56,382 nucleotides of DNA from Oxalobacter paeniformigenes (GTDB lineage: Bacteria > Pseudomonadota > Gammaproteobacteria > Burkholderiales > Burkholderiaceae_D): contig NZ_JAMKYL010000008.1 of the NCBI RefSeq assembly GCF_027158465.1, positions 1 to 56,382 on the forward strand. The letters are read 5' to 3'. The translations under genes and the position numbers were made by a program. This document shows positions 44,928 to 51,553 of this stretch, piece by piece. Within the stretch, counting starts at the first letter, position 1, and each line of letters starts with the position of its first letter. The notes below the pieces were generated by a model that was not told the DNA's origin, searched no databases, and saw only the letters and a program-made list of their open reading frames with translations.

Positions 44928-45929
44928 ATGAAAAACAGAAAACTTCCCTGTGTTCCGAAACATATTCTGAAGGCGCACAAGGTAAATGAACCCGGAGATC
45001 ACCGTTTCATGGCGGCGGCGCGTCTGTTGCAGGCGTTGTGGCGTGAGGAAAGGAATTTGCCGATTGGAAGTTGTCATGACAGCCGGAATGGTCTGAAAGA
45101 AATCGGCAGCCTTATCAGTGAAGATTGCGGATTGAAGGGAAGAAATTTTCTGACGCCGGAAATCGCTGCACTGGCGTACAGGGAATATGTTTATCAGGAA
45201 ACCGGTGCGCTGATCGACGAGGAACGACTATGGATGAATCTGTTGTCCAGTCAGCCGTTGTGCTTCAATCTGTTCGGAGAACTGAAACTTGATGACGAAA
45301 AGGCTAACCGGTTTTTCAGGTATCTTTTTCCGGATTATGTCGAGAGTGTGGAGGGAATTTATTTCGAGCATTCTCCGGCGCGTGGCGATCCGGATTATAC
45401 CGGCGATTACACGGCGTTCGATGTGCTCGTGGAATGTGTGACGACAGGTGGTGAAAGCGGACATATCGCCCTCGAGGTCAAATATACCGAATCCATGGCG
45501 GAAGCTGCGACGCGTCCGAAAGCGCGCCACGATGAATTGTCGCGTCTTGTCGGGTTGTACAGGGATGCCGATGCGGTGGCGTTGCGTGCAAGTCCGATAC
45601 AGCAACTGTGGCGCGAGCATATGTTGAGCCGGGTGATGGTTTGTAACGGGCGTTACGATACCGGCCGGTTCGTCGTTATCTATCCGGCGCAGAATGATTT
45701 GTGTGAGCGTGCTGTGGCACGTTATCGTGCACATCTGGCGTCCGATGATCCGGCAGTTTCCGGGTTCGGGGCATTGACGCTGGAAGCATGCATTGACGCC
45801 TATCGTATGATTGGTGAACCGGATCTGGCCGATGCATTGTACAGCCGGTATCTGGATTTCGGACGGGTCGAACAAGTCGTTTTCGGCGAGGCGCAAACAG
45901 GCGGTTTCCCGTTTGCGAATCGGGCGTGA
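44928..45929 (+). CDS. PGN_0703-like putative restriction endonuclease (PD-(D/E)XK fold)
   Basis: The 333-residue sequence matches my memory of the PGN_0703 family of putative restriction endonucleases: GDHRFMAAARLLQALWREE, NFLTPEIAALAYREYVYQE, LSSQPLCFNLFGELKLD and FEHSPARGDPDYTGDYTAFD. The PD-(D/E)XK-type residues would be Asp165 (in TAFDVLVE), Glu183 and Lys185 (in IALEVKYTES). Catalytic activity has not been shown for most members. No methyltransferase gene is seen in the window, so if it cuts DNA its self-protection is unknown. It lies between two XRE regulators, which fits tight control of a toxic product. Confidence 0.75.
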   Translation: MKNRKLPCVPKHILKAHKVNEPGDHRFMAAARLLQALWREERNLPIGSCHDSRNGLKEIGSLISEDCGLKGRNFLTPEIAALAYREYVYQETGALIDEERLWMNLLSSQPLCFNLFGELKLDDEKANRFFRYLFPDYVESVEGIYFEHSPARGDPDYTGDYTAFDVLVECVTTGGESGHIALEVKYTESMAEAATRPKARHDELSRLVGLYRDADAVALRASPIQQLWREHMLSRVMVCNGRYDTGRFVVIYPAQNDLCERAVARYRAHLASDDPAVSGFGALTLEACIDAYRMIGEPDLADALYSRYLDFGRVEQVVFGEAQTGGFPFANRA

Positions 45930-46019
45930 TTGCTGTACGGGTATCCAGTGTGAAGAATGGACGATAGCGATCGTACCGTGACGGATCGACACGTACGGTC
46001 TGTGTAATATTCGGAGAAG

Positions 46020-46358
46020 CTATGGTTTTTTCGCCAGACGGTTGGCCCAGCAACGGATTTGTTCCAGCAGAAAAAGCCGGTCGCTTTCAGACAATGGTTC
46101 CAGCATGGTGATGATATCGTCGGCCAGCGCCGTTGTTCCGGAAGAGACGCTGTCAAACAGCCTTCCCAGCGGTTTGTCCAGTACTTTGGCGATGCGATCC
46201 AGTGTGGCGATACTCGGGCAAACGATACCACGTTCGATACGGGAAAGCGATACGGTATCGATTTCGACTTTTTCTGCGATTTCCGCTTGTGTTTTTCCTG
46301 AGGCCTTGCGGACTGCGGCGATATTTTTACCAAGCCGTGCAGCGATGCTGTTACTCAT
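46020..46358 (-). CDS. XRE-family helix-turn-helix regulator 2
   Basis: The 112-residue protein has an HTH_3 domain at about residues 6-62 (RLGKNIAAVRKASGKTQAEIA, then SLSRIERGIVCPSIATLDRIA) and a C-terminal tail ending in RLAKKP. It is a paralog of the regulator at 44083-44448 but points toward the nuclease gene, converging with it across a 90-base gap. A perfect palindrome 73 bases upstream of its start is a candidate operator. It may repress itself and, through shared half-sites, the other regulator. Confidence 0.87.
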   Translation of the reverse strand: MSNSIAARLGKNIAAVRKASGKTQAEIAEKVEIDTVSLSRIERGIVCPSIATLDRIAKVLDKPLGRLFDSVSSGTTALADDIITMLEPLSESDRLFLLEQIRCWANRLAKKP

Positions 46359-46597
46359 AAATTAGCCTTGAACTGTCAAGTAAGAGCAATTTATGCTGTC
46401 TTGGTGTAGCGGTTTTTGTAATATCGCAAAATGTCTACAATAGACATATTAGATATATTTTATGTGCAAAATTCGCAATTTTATGGAAATTTGGCGCTAA
46501 AAAAATGATAAATCGACAAGGTTTTCAGCAGTTTTTCCTGATTTCTTTGGATACAGGACGTGCTTTTTTATGGTATTGGCAGGTATCGTGGAAAGCA
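46359..46597. other. AT-rich control region of XRE 2
   Basis: The region contains no gene. It holds the palindrome at 46431-46447, a separate TGTCTTGG half-site near 46398 shared with the operator before XRE 1, and an AT-rich tract 46430-46530. Its right part is the 3' flank of the zinc-ribbon gene. Confidence 0.45.
46431..46447. promoter_or_regulatory. Perfect palindrome before XRE 2, candidate operator
   Basis: ATGTCTACAATAGACAT is a perfect 7-3-7 inverted repeat in an AT-rich stretch upstream of the minus-strand regulator. It shares the TGTCT/AGACA half-site with the palindrome at 44029-44045 but with a spacer two bases shorter. Confidence 0.6.
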
Positions 46598-46972
46598 TCA
46601 GAGGCGCAGGCAAATTTTGCCGCATGCGGTACATGGCAGGGATGACGGCGGTTTATCCAGAACATGGCACGGTGCATGACAGGACATGCAGCGGACCGGC
46701 ATTTCCCATACCTGTTTGCCGGACGCATACAGTGAAAGCCGTTCTGCGGTTTGCAGTGCATCACAGCGGCGGCAGGCGAACAAGGCAGTCGAGATGACAA
46801 GCATGGCATCCGGATACCGCGCAAGCCACTTTCCGGCAACATCGCCATATTTCCCTCGCTGGATATCGCGTCGGTAACGGTGCAATTCGTCGACATGTTG
46901 CCATTGTGTGCCATATACAAGCATACGTTCGAAACGGCAGTCCGGACAGCGGTAAGGAATTTCAATCGTCAT
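46598..46972 (-). CDS. Small protein with four CxxC pairs (zinc-ribbon-like), function unknown
   Basis: The 124-residue product has CxxC pairs at Cys9/12, Cys67/70, Cys95/98 and Cys114/117 plus single Cys102 and Cys121, enough for two zinc ribbons. The middle (20-60) is charged and helical. I do not recognise the family. ATG 46972 is chosen because the first CxxC follows at once. It is divergent from umuC, and the 225-base spacer contains an SOS box 127 bases from this start, so DNA-damage control is possible but not shown. Confidence 0.65.
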   Translation of the reverse strand: MTIEIPYRCPDCRFERMLVYGTQWQHVDELHRYRRDIQRGKYGDVAGKWLARYPDAMLVISTALFACRRCDALQTAERLSLYASGKQVWEMPVRCMSCHAPCHVLDKPPSSLPCTACGKICLRL

Positions 46973-47098
46973 GGTATCGGTGGAATTGGTTTGGCCACAC
47001 CATAACATGTTCGTTTGAGGAAATCACCCGGGTTGTGCTTTCCGATTGTGTCCGACGATCATCCGATCCGTTCGGCATGGCATTTTCACAAGACAAAT

Positions 47099-47118
47099 AA
47101 CTGTATATAATCACAGTA
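47099..47118. promoter_or_regulatory. LexA (SOS) box upstream of umuC
   Basis: CTG TATATAATCA CAG (47101-47116) fits CTG-N10-CAG, and the 20-base site matches the E. coli-type consensus at 16 positions. It lies 82 bases before the chosen umuC start. Confidence 0.88.
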
Positions 47119-47197
47119 TTTCGCGATGCCGGTGCAAATGGAGTCTGGCGAAGCAAGCCGGTTTTTGGCAGCGGAAGCGGTTTGTGCGGAGAAACGG

Positions 47198-48478
47198 ATG
47201 GAGCGGTGTATCGCACTGGTCGATTGCAACAATTTTTTTGTATCTTGCGAGCGGGTATTCCGACCCGACCTTGAGGGGCGTCCTGTCGTTGTGCTCTCAA
47301 GCAATGATGGTTGTGTCATTTCGCGCAGCAATGAAGCCAAGGCACTTGGTATCGGTATGGGGGTACCCTGGTTCAAGGTCAGCAGTGTACCGAAAAATCG
47401 TGAAGTCATCGTATTTTCCAGCAATTTCCCGCTGTATTCCGATTTGAGTAACCGTGTCAAGCGGCTGTTGTCGGTTTTTTCTCCGGTACATGAGGAATAC
47501 AGTGTGGACGAGTCGTTTCTGGATATGACCGGGCAAACGGATGTCCTCAAACAGGCGTTTGCCATTCGGGAAACCGTCTGGCGTGAAGTCGGCATACCGG
47601 TCTGTGTCGGCATCGGACCGACCAAAACATTGGCGAAGCTGGCGAATTTCGTGGCAAAGAAACATCCCGTATCCGGAGGCGTTTTTACCTGCGATACGCT
47701 GGATATGGTGCGTAAGCGGGAACTGTTGTCGGGAATTCCGGCAGGAGAAGTATGGGGAATCGGCCGGCGGCTCTCTCGTACTCTGGCAGGAATGGGGATC
47801 GGAAATGCCGCACAGCTGCATGATGCCGATATCCGGATGATGCGTGCGCAGTTCGGTGTGACGATGGAACGGCTGATTCTTGAGTTGCGTGGCGTTTCCT
47901 GTCTCGATATCACGCAAGTCAGACCGCCCAGACGACAGATACTGTCGAGCCGATCATTCGGAGTGCGTATTACCCGTCTGGACGATCTGGAAAACGCGAT
48001 GGCGTTTCATGCAGCCCATGTTGGCAAACAGTTGCGTCAGGAAAAACTGGTGGCAGGTATGGTGCAGGTTTTTCTGGAAACCGATCCTTTCAGGTTGGAC
48101 AAGCCGCAATATCACCCCTGTTTTTGCATGCCGTTTGCAGAACCGACAGATAGCACTGCGGAAATCAGCCGGTATGCCATGCATGGATTGCGACGGATAT
48201 ACCGCAACGGACATGAATACCGAAAGGGTGGGTTATGCGTCAGCGAATTGTCCTCTGCCGACAGTGGCTGTTCCGATCTGTTTTCGGTGGGGGGAGAAAA
48301 AAGAAAGCGGATCGATGAAATCATGGATACCATCAATGCTCGCTTCGGAGACGGTACGCTGCGTTTGTCACAGGACGACAGACTCAGCCGGCGATGGATG
48401 CCAAAAAAGGAAAAGGCCTCGCCGCGTTATACGACATCCTGGGATGATTTGCCTGAATGTGGCGAGCCGGCAAATTAG
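47198..48478 (+). CDS. umuC: Y-family DNA polymerase V catalytic subunit UmuC
   Basis: UmuC is the error-prone translesion polymerase of the SOS response. The 426-residue protein has the catalytic Asp9 (ALVDCNNFF) and Asp104-Glu105 (YSVDESFLD), the segment SSNDGCVISRSNEAKALGI, the helix-hairpin-helix region with GIPAGEVWGIGRRLS, and the C-terminal UmuC tail with SRRWMPKKEKASPRYTTSW. ATG 47198 has ggag five bases upstream and gives a normal length; an upstream ATG at 47126 would add 24 unrelated residues. An SOS box precedes it. The usual umuD partner is not adjacent, upstream or downstream. Confidence 0.92.
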   Translation: MERCIALVDCNNFFVSCERVFRPDLEGRPVVVLSSNDGCVISRSNEAKALGIGMGVPWFKVSSVPKNREVIVFSSNFPLYSDLSNRVKRLLSVFSPVHEEYSVDESFLDMTGQTDVLKQAFAIRETVWREVGIPVCVGIGPTKTLAKLANFVAKKHPVSGGVFTCDTLDMVRKRELLSGIPAGEVWGIGRRLSRTLAGMGIGNAAQLHDADIRMMRAQFGVTMERLILELRGVSCLDITQVRPPRRQILSSRSFGVRITRLDDLENAMAFHAAHVGKQLRQEKLVAGMVQVFLETDPFRLDKPQYHPCFCMPFAEPTDSTAEISRYAMHGLRRIYRNGHEYRKGGLCVSELSSADSGCSDLFSVGGEKRKRIDEIMDTINARFGDGTLRLSQDDRLSRRWMPKKEKASPRYTTSWDDLPECGEPAN

Positions 48479-48586
48479 CGGCATGCACGGTATGCATGGG
48501 ATAAAATACGGAACAGACATCCGTGACCGTTGTATCGGAATGTATGGGACGGGAAAGACAATTCGGGGGATTATGGGGGCGAGTGA

Positions 48587-49111
48587 ATGGAGACATGGGT
48601 GATCGTGACAGCCGTCATTGGGGCGGTAGTAATCGTGTTTCTGCTGGGTGTCCTGAAAAAATGGTTCGGCAAAAGCCGGATCGTCAACGAAGTCAAAAGC
48701 GGCGTGCAATCCGTACAGACATTCAGAGAACAGTATCCGACACCACAGGCATATGAAATCCACGTCATCCGTGAATTGCGCATACAAGGCGCTGAAGAAA
48801 CCTTGCTGAAAGAAGTGTTGAAAGAAGCGTATGATGAAACTATCGCGCAATCGCACAGAACAGGCGAGGATCCGGCGCACTTTGTCGATCGCTGGCTGTA
48901 TTCCATCGCTGCGCCGAAACGCTGGGATTTCATCGAAGGTGTCTTGCCTTACTATTTCCAGCTGGTACAGGTATTGCTGGAAAAAGGATTGCGTCCGACG
49001 CCTGTGATACGGCGGTGTGGCGGCAAACAGCCGTTCATACAGATCGTCGAATCGGAATTTATCCGGGGAACTTCGCCTCAGGATCTGGTCGACAAACATT
49101 TCAGAACATAA
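48587..49111 (+). CDS. Unknown membrane-anchored protein
   Basis: The 174-residue product begins with one hydrophobic segment (VIVTAVIGAVVIVFLLGVL, about residues 5-23) followed by positive residues, then a soluble mostly helical region rich in Glu and charged residues. It is likely anchored with the bulk in the cytoplasm. I do not recognise a family. A purine-rich site (gggggcgag) precedes the ATG. It lies 108 bases after umuC and has its own spacing from the next gene. Confidence 0.7.
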   Translation: METWVIVTAVIGAVVIVFLLGVLKKWFGKSRIVNEVKSGVQSVQTFREQYPTPQAYEIHVIRELRIQGAEETLLKEVLKEAYDETIAQSHRTGEDPAHFVDRWLYSIAAPKRWDFIEGVLPYYFQLVQVLLEKGLRPTPVIRRCGGKQPFIQIVESEFIRGTSPQDLVDKHFRT

Positions 49112-49208
49112 TGATATGATATTGCTGCCGGTTGCTGTGATGGCAAACCAGTATGTCATCAATGTCCGGTACAATACGGTTTTATTCCCCCATTGAACAG
49201 GAAACATT

Positions 49209-49976
49209 ATGCAGGAAACACAAGTATCCACAGTTGTAACCGATGATTTCATCCAGTGCTGGCAGGCAGCGGGACGTCACCTGCAATGTCAGGTGGAAGG
49301 CGGTCCGGTATGGATACGCGCCCATCTGGATCAGCCGTTTATGGAACATCTTTCGTTCCGTCTCGGCAATCAGCTGTTTTTTGTCCGGATCGAGGATGCG
49401 GACGGTCAGCTCAAGACACCGGGTTCTGAAGCGGCCTTGCAGAAAATCGCGGAAAAATGCAAAGGACATGCCTGTATCATGCCGATGCGATTCTCGTTCG
49501 GATACTGGTTGCCGACGGAAAAAGGCTGGGGACTGCTTTCCCTGAAAGATCGCAAGCCGGTCAATCCGCCAGATCTCGTCACCGACGAAAAGATCGAAAT
49601 GACAGATTGGGAATTGCATGATTTCGCCGTTCAGGTCGTTCGCAAGAATCTGGTCGAAAGTGGGGAACAGGTTACGGCATCGAACAGCAATCCGGAATTG
49701 CAGCCATCGATCTGGATGGGTGGCGACACAGGGCTGCAATGGGTTGTCGTGCAAGCTGTCCGTTATCCGCAGGAAGCGAAAATTCCAGACAATATCCACG
49801 AAATCGAGGCCGCATACAAGGCAAAAGGCGCCAGAGGCAATTTCGCTTATGTCAGCTTCGCCAATGAAAACCAGCAGCGTGATACCCCGCTGAAAGAAGG
49901 TGAAAAACCCCTGCCGATTTATCGTGGCGAAAAAGCATTCGTCAGCTATTCAGGTCTGCTCGACATCAATGAGTGA
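49209..49976 (+). CDS. Unknown soluble protein
   Basis: The 255-residue product has no signal peptide, membrane segment or motif I recognise. It is rich in Trp/Gln/Glu and has acidic character, with stretches such as GGPVWIRAHLDQPFMEHL and MRFSFGYWLPTEKGWG. Codon use looks like the core genes. A caggaaa site lies 6-8 bases before the ATG, TACAAT at 49170-49175 is a plausible minus-10, and a strong terminator follows, so it is probably a single-gene transcript. Confidence 0.7.
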   Translation: MQETQVSTVVTDDFIQCWQAAGRHLQCQVEGGPVWIRAHLDQPFMEHLSFRLGNQLFFVRIEDADGQLKTPGSEAALQKIAEKCKGHACIMPMRFSFGYWLPTEKGWGLLSLKDRKPVNPPDLVTDEKIEMTDWELHDFAVQVVRKNLVESGEQVTASNSNPELQPSIWMGGDTGLQWVVVQAVRYPQEAKIPDNIHEIEAAYKAKGARGNFAYVSFANENQQRDTPLKEGEKPLPIYRGEKAFVSYSGLLDINE

Positions 49977-49998
49977 TCGATAGCCATTCCTGTCTGCA

Positions 49999-50030
49999 AA
50001 TCTCCCGTTTTGCTGACGGGAGATTTTTTT
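49999..50030 (+). terminator. Intrinsic terminator after the unknown gene
   Basis: A 10-bp stem aatctcccgt / acgggagatt with loop tttgctg is followed by five more T (50026-50030). Confidence 0.9.
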
Positions 50031-50236
50031 ATGTCCTGATGGCGTGATGTGCATGGAGTGTGGTGAAGAGGCAAAGGCGGGCCTGTCACGTTATCAGGAC
50101 ATGTTGCCGGAACGTTCATATTGCATTTCCGGCGATTCACTGAAAGATTTTAATGTTGTTGGTGAATCGTTTGTTTTGATAGCGGAAAAAGCGGTTTTTT
50201 TATGGAGAACATCGGCGATGGAATTCGGGAAACAGG

Positions 50237-50458
50237 ATGAAAGTTGCTGTGGGAACGGATGAAGGAAACGCCTGTTTGATTGCCAGGAAGTACAAATGAT
50301 TGTACCGCAAGGAGAAAGGTGTACTGTTCACGAAGTGGTCCACAGGAAATGGAGATAAAGAGGTTTATGGAGCACTATCCGTGATGGTGTGCAGATGACG
50401 GAAACTGCGGCCGGAAGATGAAAAAACACCTGCAAACAGTAATGTTTGCAGGTGTTTT
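50237..50458 (+). pseudogene. UGA-interrupted open frame, unknown
   Basis: From ATG 50237 the frame reads MKVAVGTDEGNACLIARKYK, a TGA, then LYRKEKGVLFTKWSTGNGDK and VYGALSVMVCR, a second TGA, then a short charged tail running into the terminator hairpin. The composition on both sides of the stops is protein-like, so it may be a decayed small gene. I do not recognise it. Confidence 0.25.
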
Positions 50459-50460
50459 TT
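50421..50460. terminator. 17-bp bidirectional terminator
   Basis: A perfect stem (aaaaaacacctgcaaac / gtttgcaggtgtttttt) with loop agtaat starts with six A and ends with six T. It isolates the SOS locus from upstream transcription. Confidence 0.9.
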
Positions 50461-50641
50461 CTTGATTAGGGTGATGTGAAACACATTATGGCAGGATGTC
50501 TTGCACGCGGAATGTTTTTTTACAGTTCGTTACAGATGAATGATGGAGATGTCCTCACCGGAAGCGGTGTCGTTTCTTGTGATGGGGTGATGGTAAGCAG
50601 GTCATTGTGATATTGCCTGAAGGGCAGGTGAAAGAAAAAAG

Positions 50642-50686
50642 TACTGTTTTTTTATACAGTATGATAGACTGTATGTATTGACAGTA
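50642..50686. promoter_or_regulatory. Tandem LexA (SOS) boxes
   Basis: Box 1 (50642-50661, CTG at 50644 and CAG at 50657) matches the E. coli-type consensus at 17 of 20 positions. Box 2 (50667-50686, CTG at 50669 and CAG at 50682) matches at 16. Both have exact CTG-N10-CAG spacing and their centres are 25 bases apart. TATGAT (50660-50665) lies between them as a possible minus-10, so LexA would cover the promoter. Double boxes are typical of tightly repressed, harmful SOS genes such as colicins. Confidence 0.85.
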
Positions 50687-50705
50687 TTTCGTGAAAGGGG
50701 AGTAC

Positions 50706-50798
50706 ATGAACGGCATTGTTTCGGAAATCATGGATACGCTGGCTTTTGTCTGTTCGGTTTGCGTCGTGATCGTATGTTGTCATTTTCCGATCGGTTAA
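50706..50798 (+). CDS. SOS-controlled 30-residue hydrophobic peptide, candidate membrane toxin
   Basis: A strong ribosome binding site (aggggag, 4-5 bases before ATG) opens a 30-codon frame. The first 11 residues are polar to amphipathic (MNGIVSEIMDT), followed by a hydrophobic stretch LAFVCSVCVVIVCC (about 12-25) with four Cys, then HFPIG. It lies 19 bases after tandem LexA boxes. The size, hydrophobicity and SOS control resemble the E. coli toxin TisB, but the sequence is different and I do not recognise it. The function as a membrane-active persistence peptide is inference. Against it: so short a frame could occur by chance, and the Cys-rich segment is unusual for TisB-like peptides. Confidence 0.6.
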   Translation: MNGIVSEIMDTLAFVCSVCVVIVCCHFPIG

Positions 50799-50993
50799 AT
50801 GACAGATGGTGCAAAAATCTTGCTGTCGTTTGTCGGCAGGTTATATCGAGTCGCAGATGATGGGAATATGTCTGGTGTTGTCGTCGTGTCCGTCGCGGTA
50901 TGTTTGTGTTTTCTGGCAAGGGAGGCCGGCAGGCGGTGCGGTCTTTGTGTAAGGTTTTCGGATATGATAGAAACCGGTTCAAACGGTTTGTAA
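50799..50993 (+). CDS. Possible second small hydrophobic protein, coupled to the first
   Basis: An ATG follows the TAA of the 30-residue peptide with no base between and in the same frame, so reinitiation is possible, or one older gene has been split by a stop. The 64 residues contain a hydrophobic stretch VVVVSVAVCLCFLA (about residues 27-40) and Cys/Arg-rich flanks. No ribosome binding site of its own is seen. An internal ATG at 50868 gives a 41-residue alternative. I do not recognise it. Confidence 0.3.
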   Translation: MTDGAKILLSFVGRLYRVADDGNMSGVVVVSVAVCLCFLAREAGRRCGLCVRFSDMIETGSNGL

Positions 50994-51014
50994 CGGAAAA
51001 TCGGGAGCATGCTG

Positions 51015-51344
51015 ATGGAGATGAGCGTCATATTTTATCCGAGTGGTTATTTGCAATTACAGGTCGCTGATGACGGAGACGATTTTTGTCATGTTTATGA
51101 CAATCCGAACAACCTGGCCAAGGATGTCTCTTCATTGATGGATGGCGATAATGCGATCGGATGGTATGGCAACGACCCGGATGCATGGTTGGATGTCGGG
51201 AATGCATCATCCGTCCGATATATCACGATGGAAGCATTACCCGGTTTTCTGGAGGCTTTCAGAAGTGGACAAGTCGATTTGACGACGCTCTGGGAAAACG
51301 AGATTGCTTTTTATCGTGCACTGGCCGCACGAAGGACCGCATAA
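51015..51344 (+). CDS. Unknown soluble protein after the SOS peptide
   Basis: The 109-residue product is acidic and rich in aromatic residues, with MSVIFYPSGYLQLQVADDGD and IGWYGNDPDAWLDVGNAS. There is no membrane segment or known domain. ATG 51015 is chosen because gggag lies 7 bases upstream; ATG 51009 is too close to that site. No terminator separates it from the SOS peptide, so it may share that transcript, although TATGAT at 50963-50968 could be a separate minus-10. Confidence 0.65.
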   Translation: MEMSVIFYPSGYLQLQVADDGDDFCHVYDNPNNLAKDVSSLMDGDNAIGWYGNDPDAWLDVGNASSVRYITMEALPGFLEAFRSGQVDLTTLWENEIAFYRALAARRTA

Positions 51345-51494
51345 CGGAGCGGCGTACCGTATTGGTTGCGCTACGAAAGGCAGATATTCCGTTTTGGTAT
51401 ATGGATCGTGCCGTAAAGCGGAATATGGCGCGTGTTTATATCGTTTGTATGGTCCGGAAGAGAATGACAGGGAGATTCGCGGGGCGACGTTTGC

Positions 51495-51541
51495 CGTGAT
51501 ACAGCTGCCGGTATGCAACCGGCGGCTGTATCACGATTTTT
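51495..51541 (+). terminator. Long hairpin terminator before pepD
   Basis: An 18-bp stem with one G-U pair (cgtgatacagc / gctgtatcacg outer, gccggt / accggc inner) and loop atgca is followed by attttt on the plus strand. It ends the transcript of the unknown gene and, as a stem without a good T-run, may also affect the convergent pepD transcript. Confidence 0.8.
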
Positions 51542-51553
51542 CCGGATATGTTG

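Larger units (their letters stand above)
50031..50641. other. Gap before the SOS microprotein locus
   Basis: About 610 bases contain no intact gene I can support. It includes a UGA-interrupted frame (50237-50458), a 17-bp bidirectional terminator (50421-50460) and a final purine-rich stretch before the LexA boxes. A small antisense or regulatory RNA, as found beside tisB, could lie in 50461-50641, but I see no promoter that proves it. Confidence 0.4.

Noticed and set aside
50044..50262. A 72-codon open frame after the terminator at 50,030
   Set aside because: No ribosome binding site and no recognisable sequence; overlaps another weak frame.
50678..50705. TTGACA at 50678-50683 as the minus-35 of the SOS peptide promoter
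   Set aside because: The matching minus-10 position would fall on the ribosome binding site and start codon, so this hexamer is better read as part of LexA box 2.
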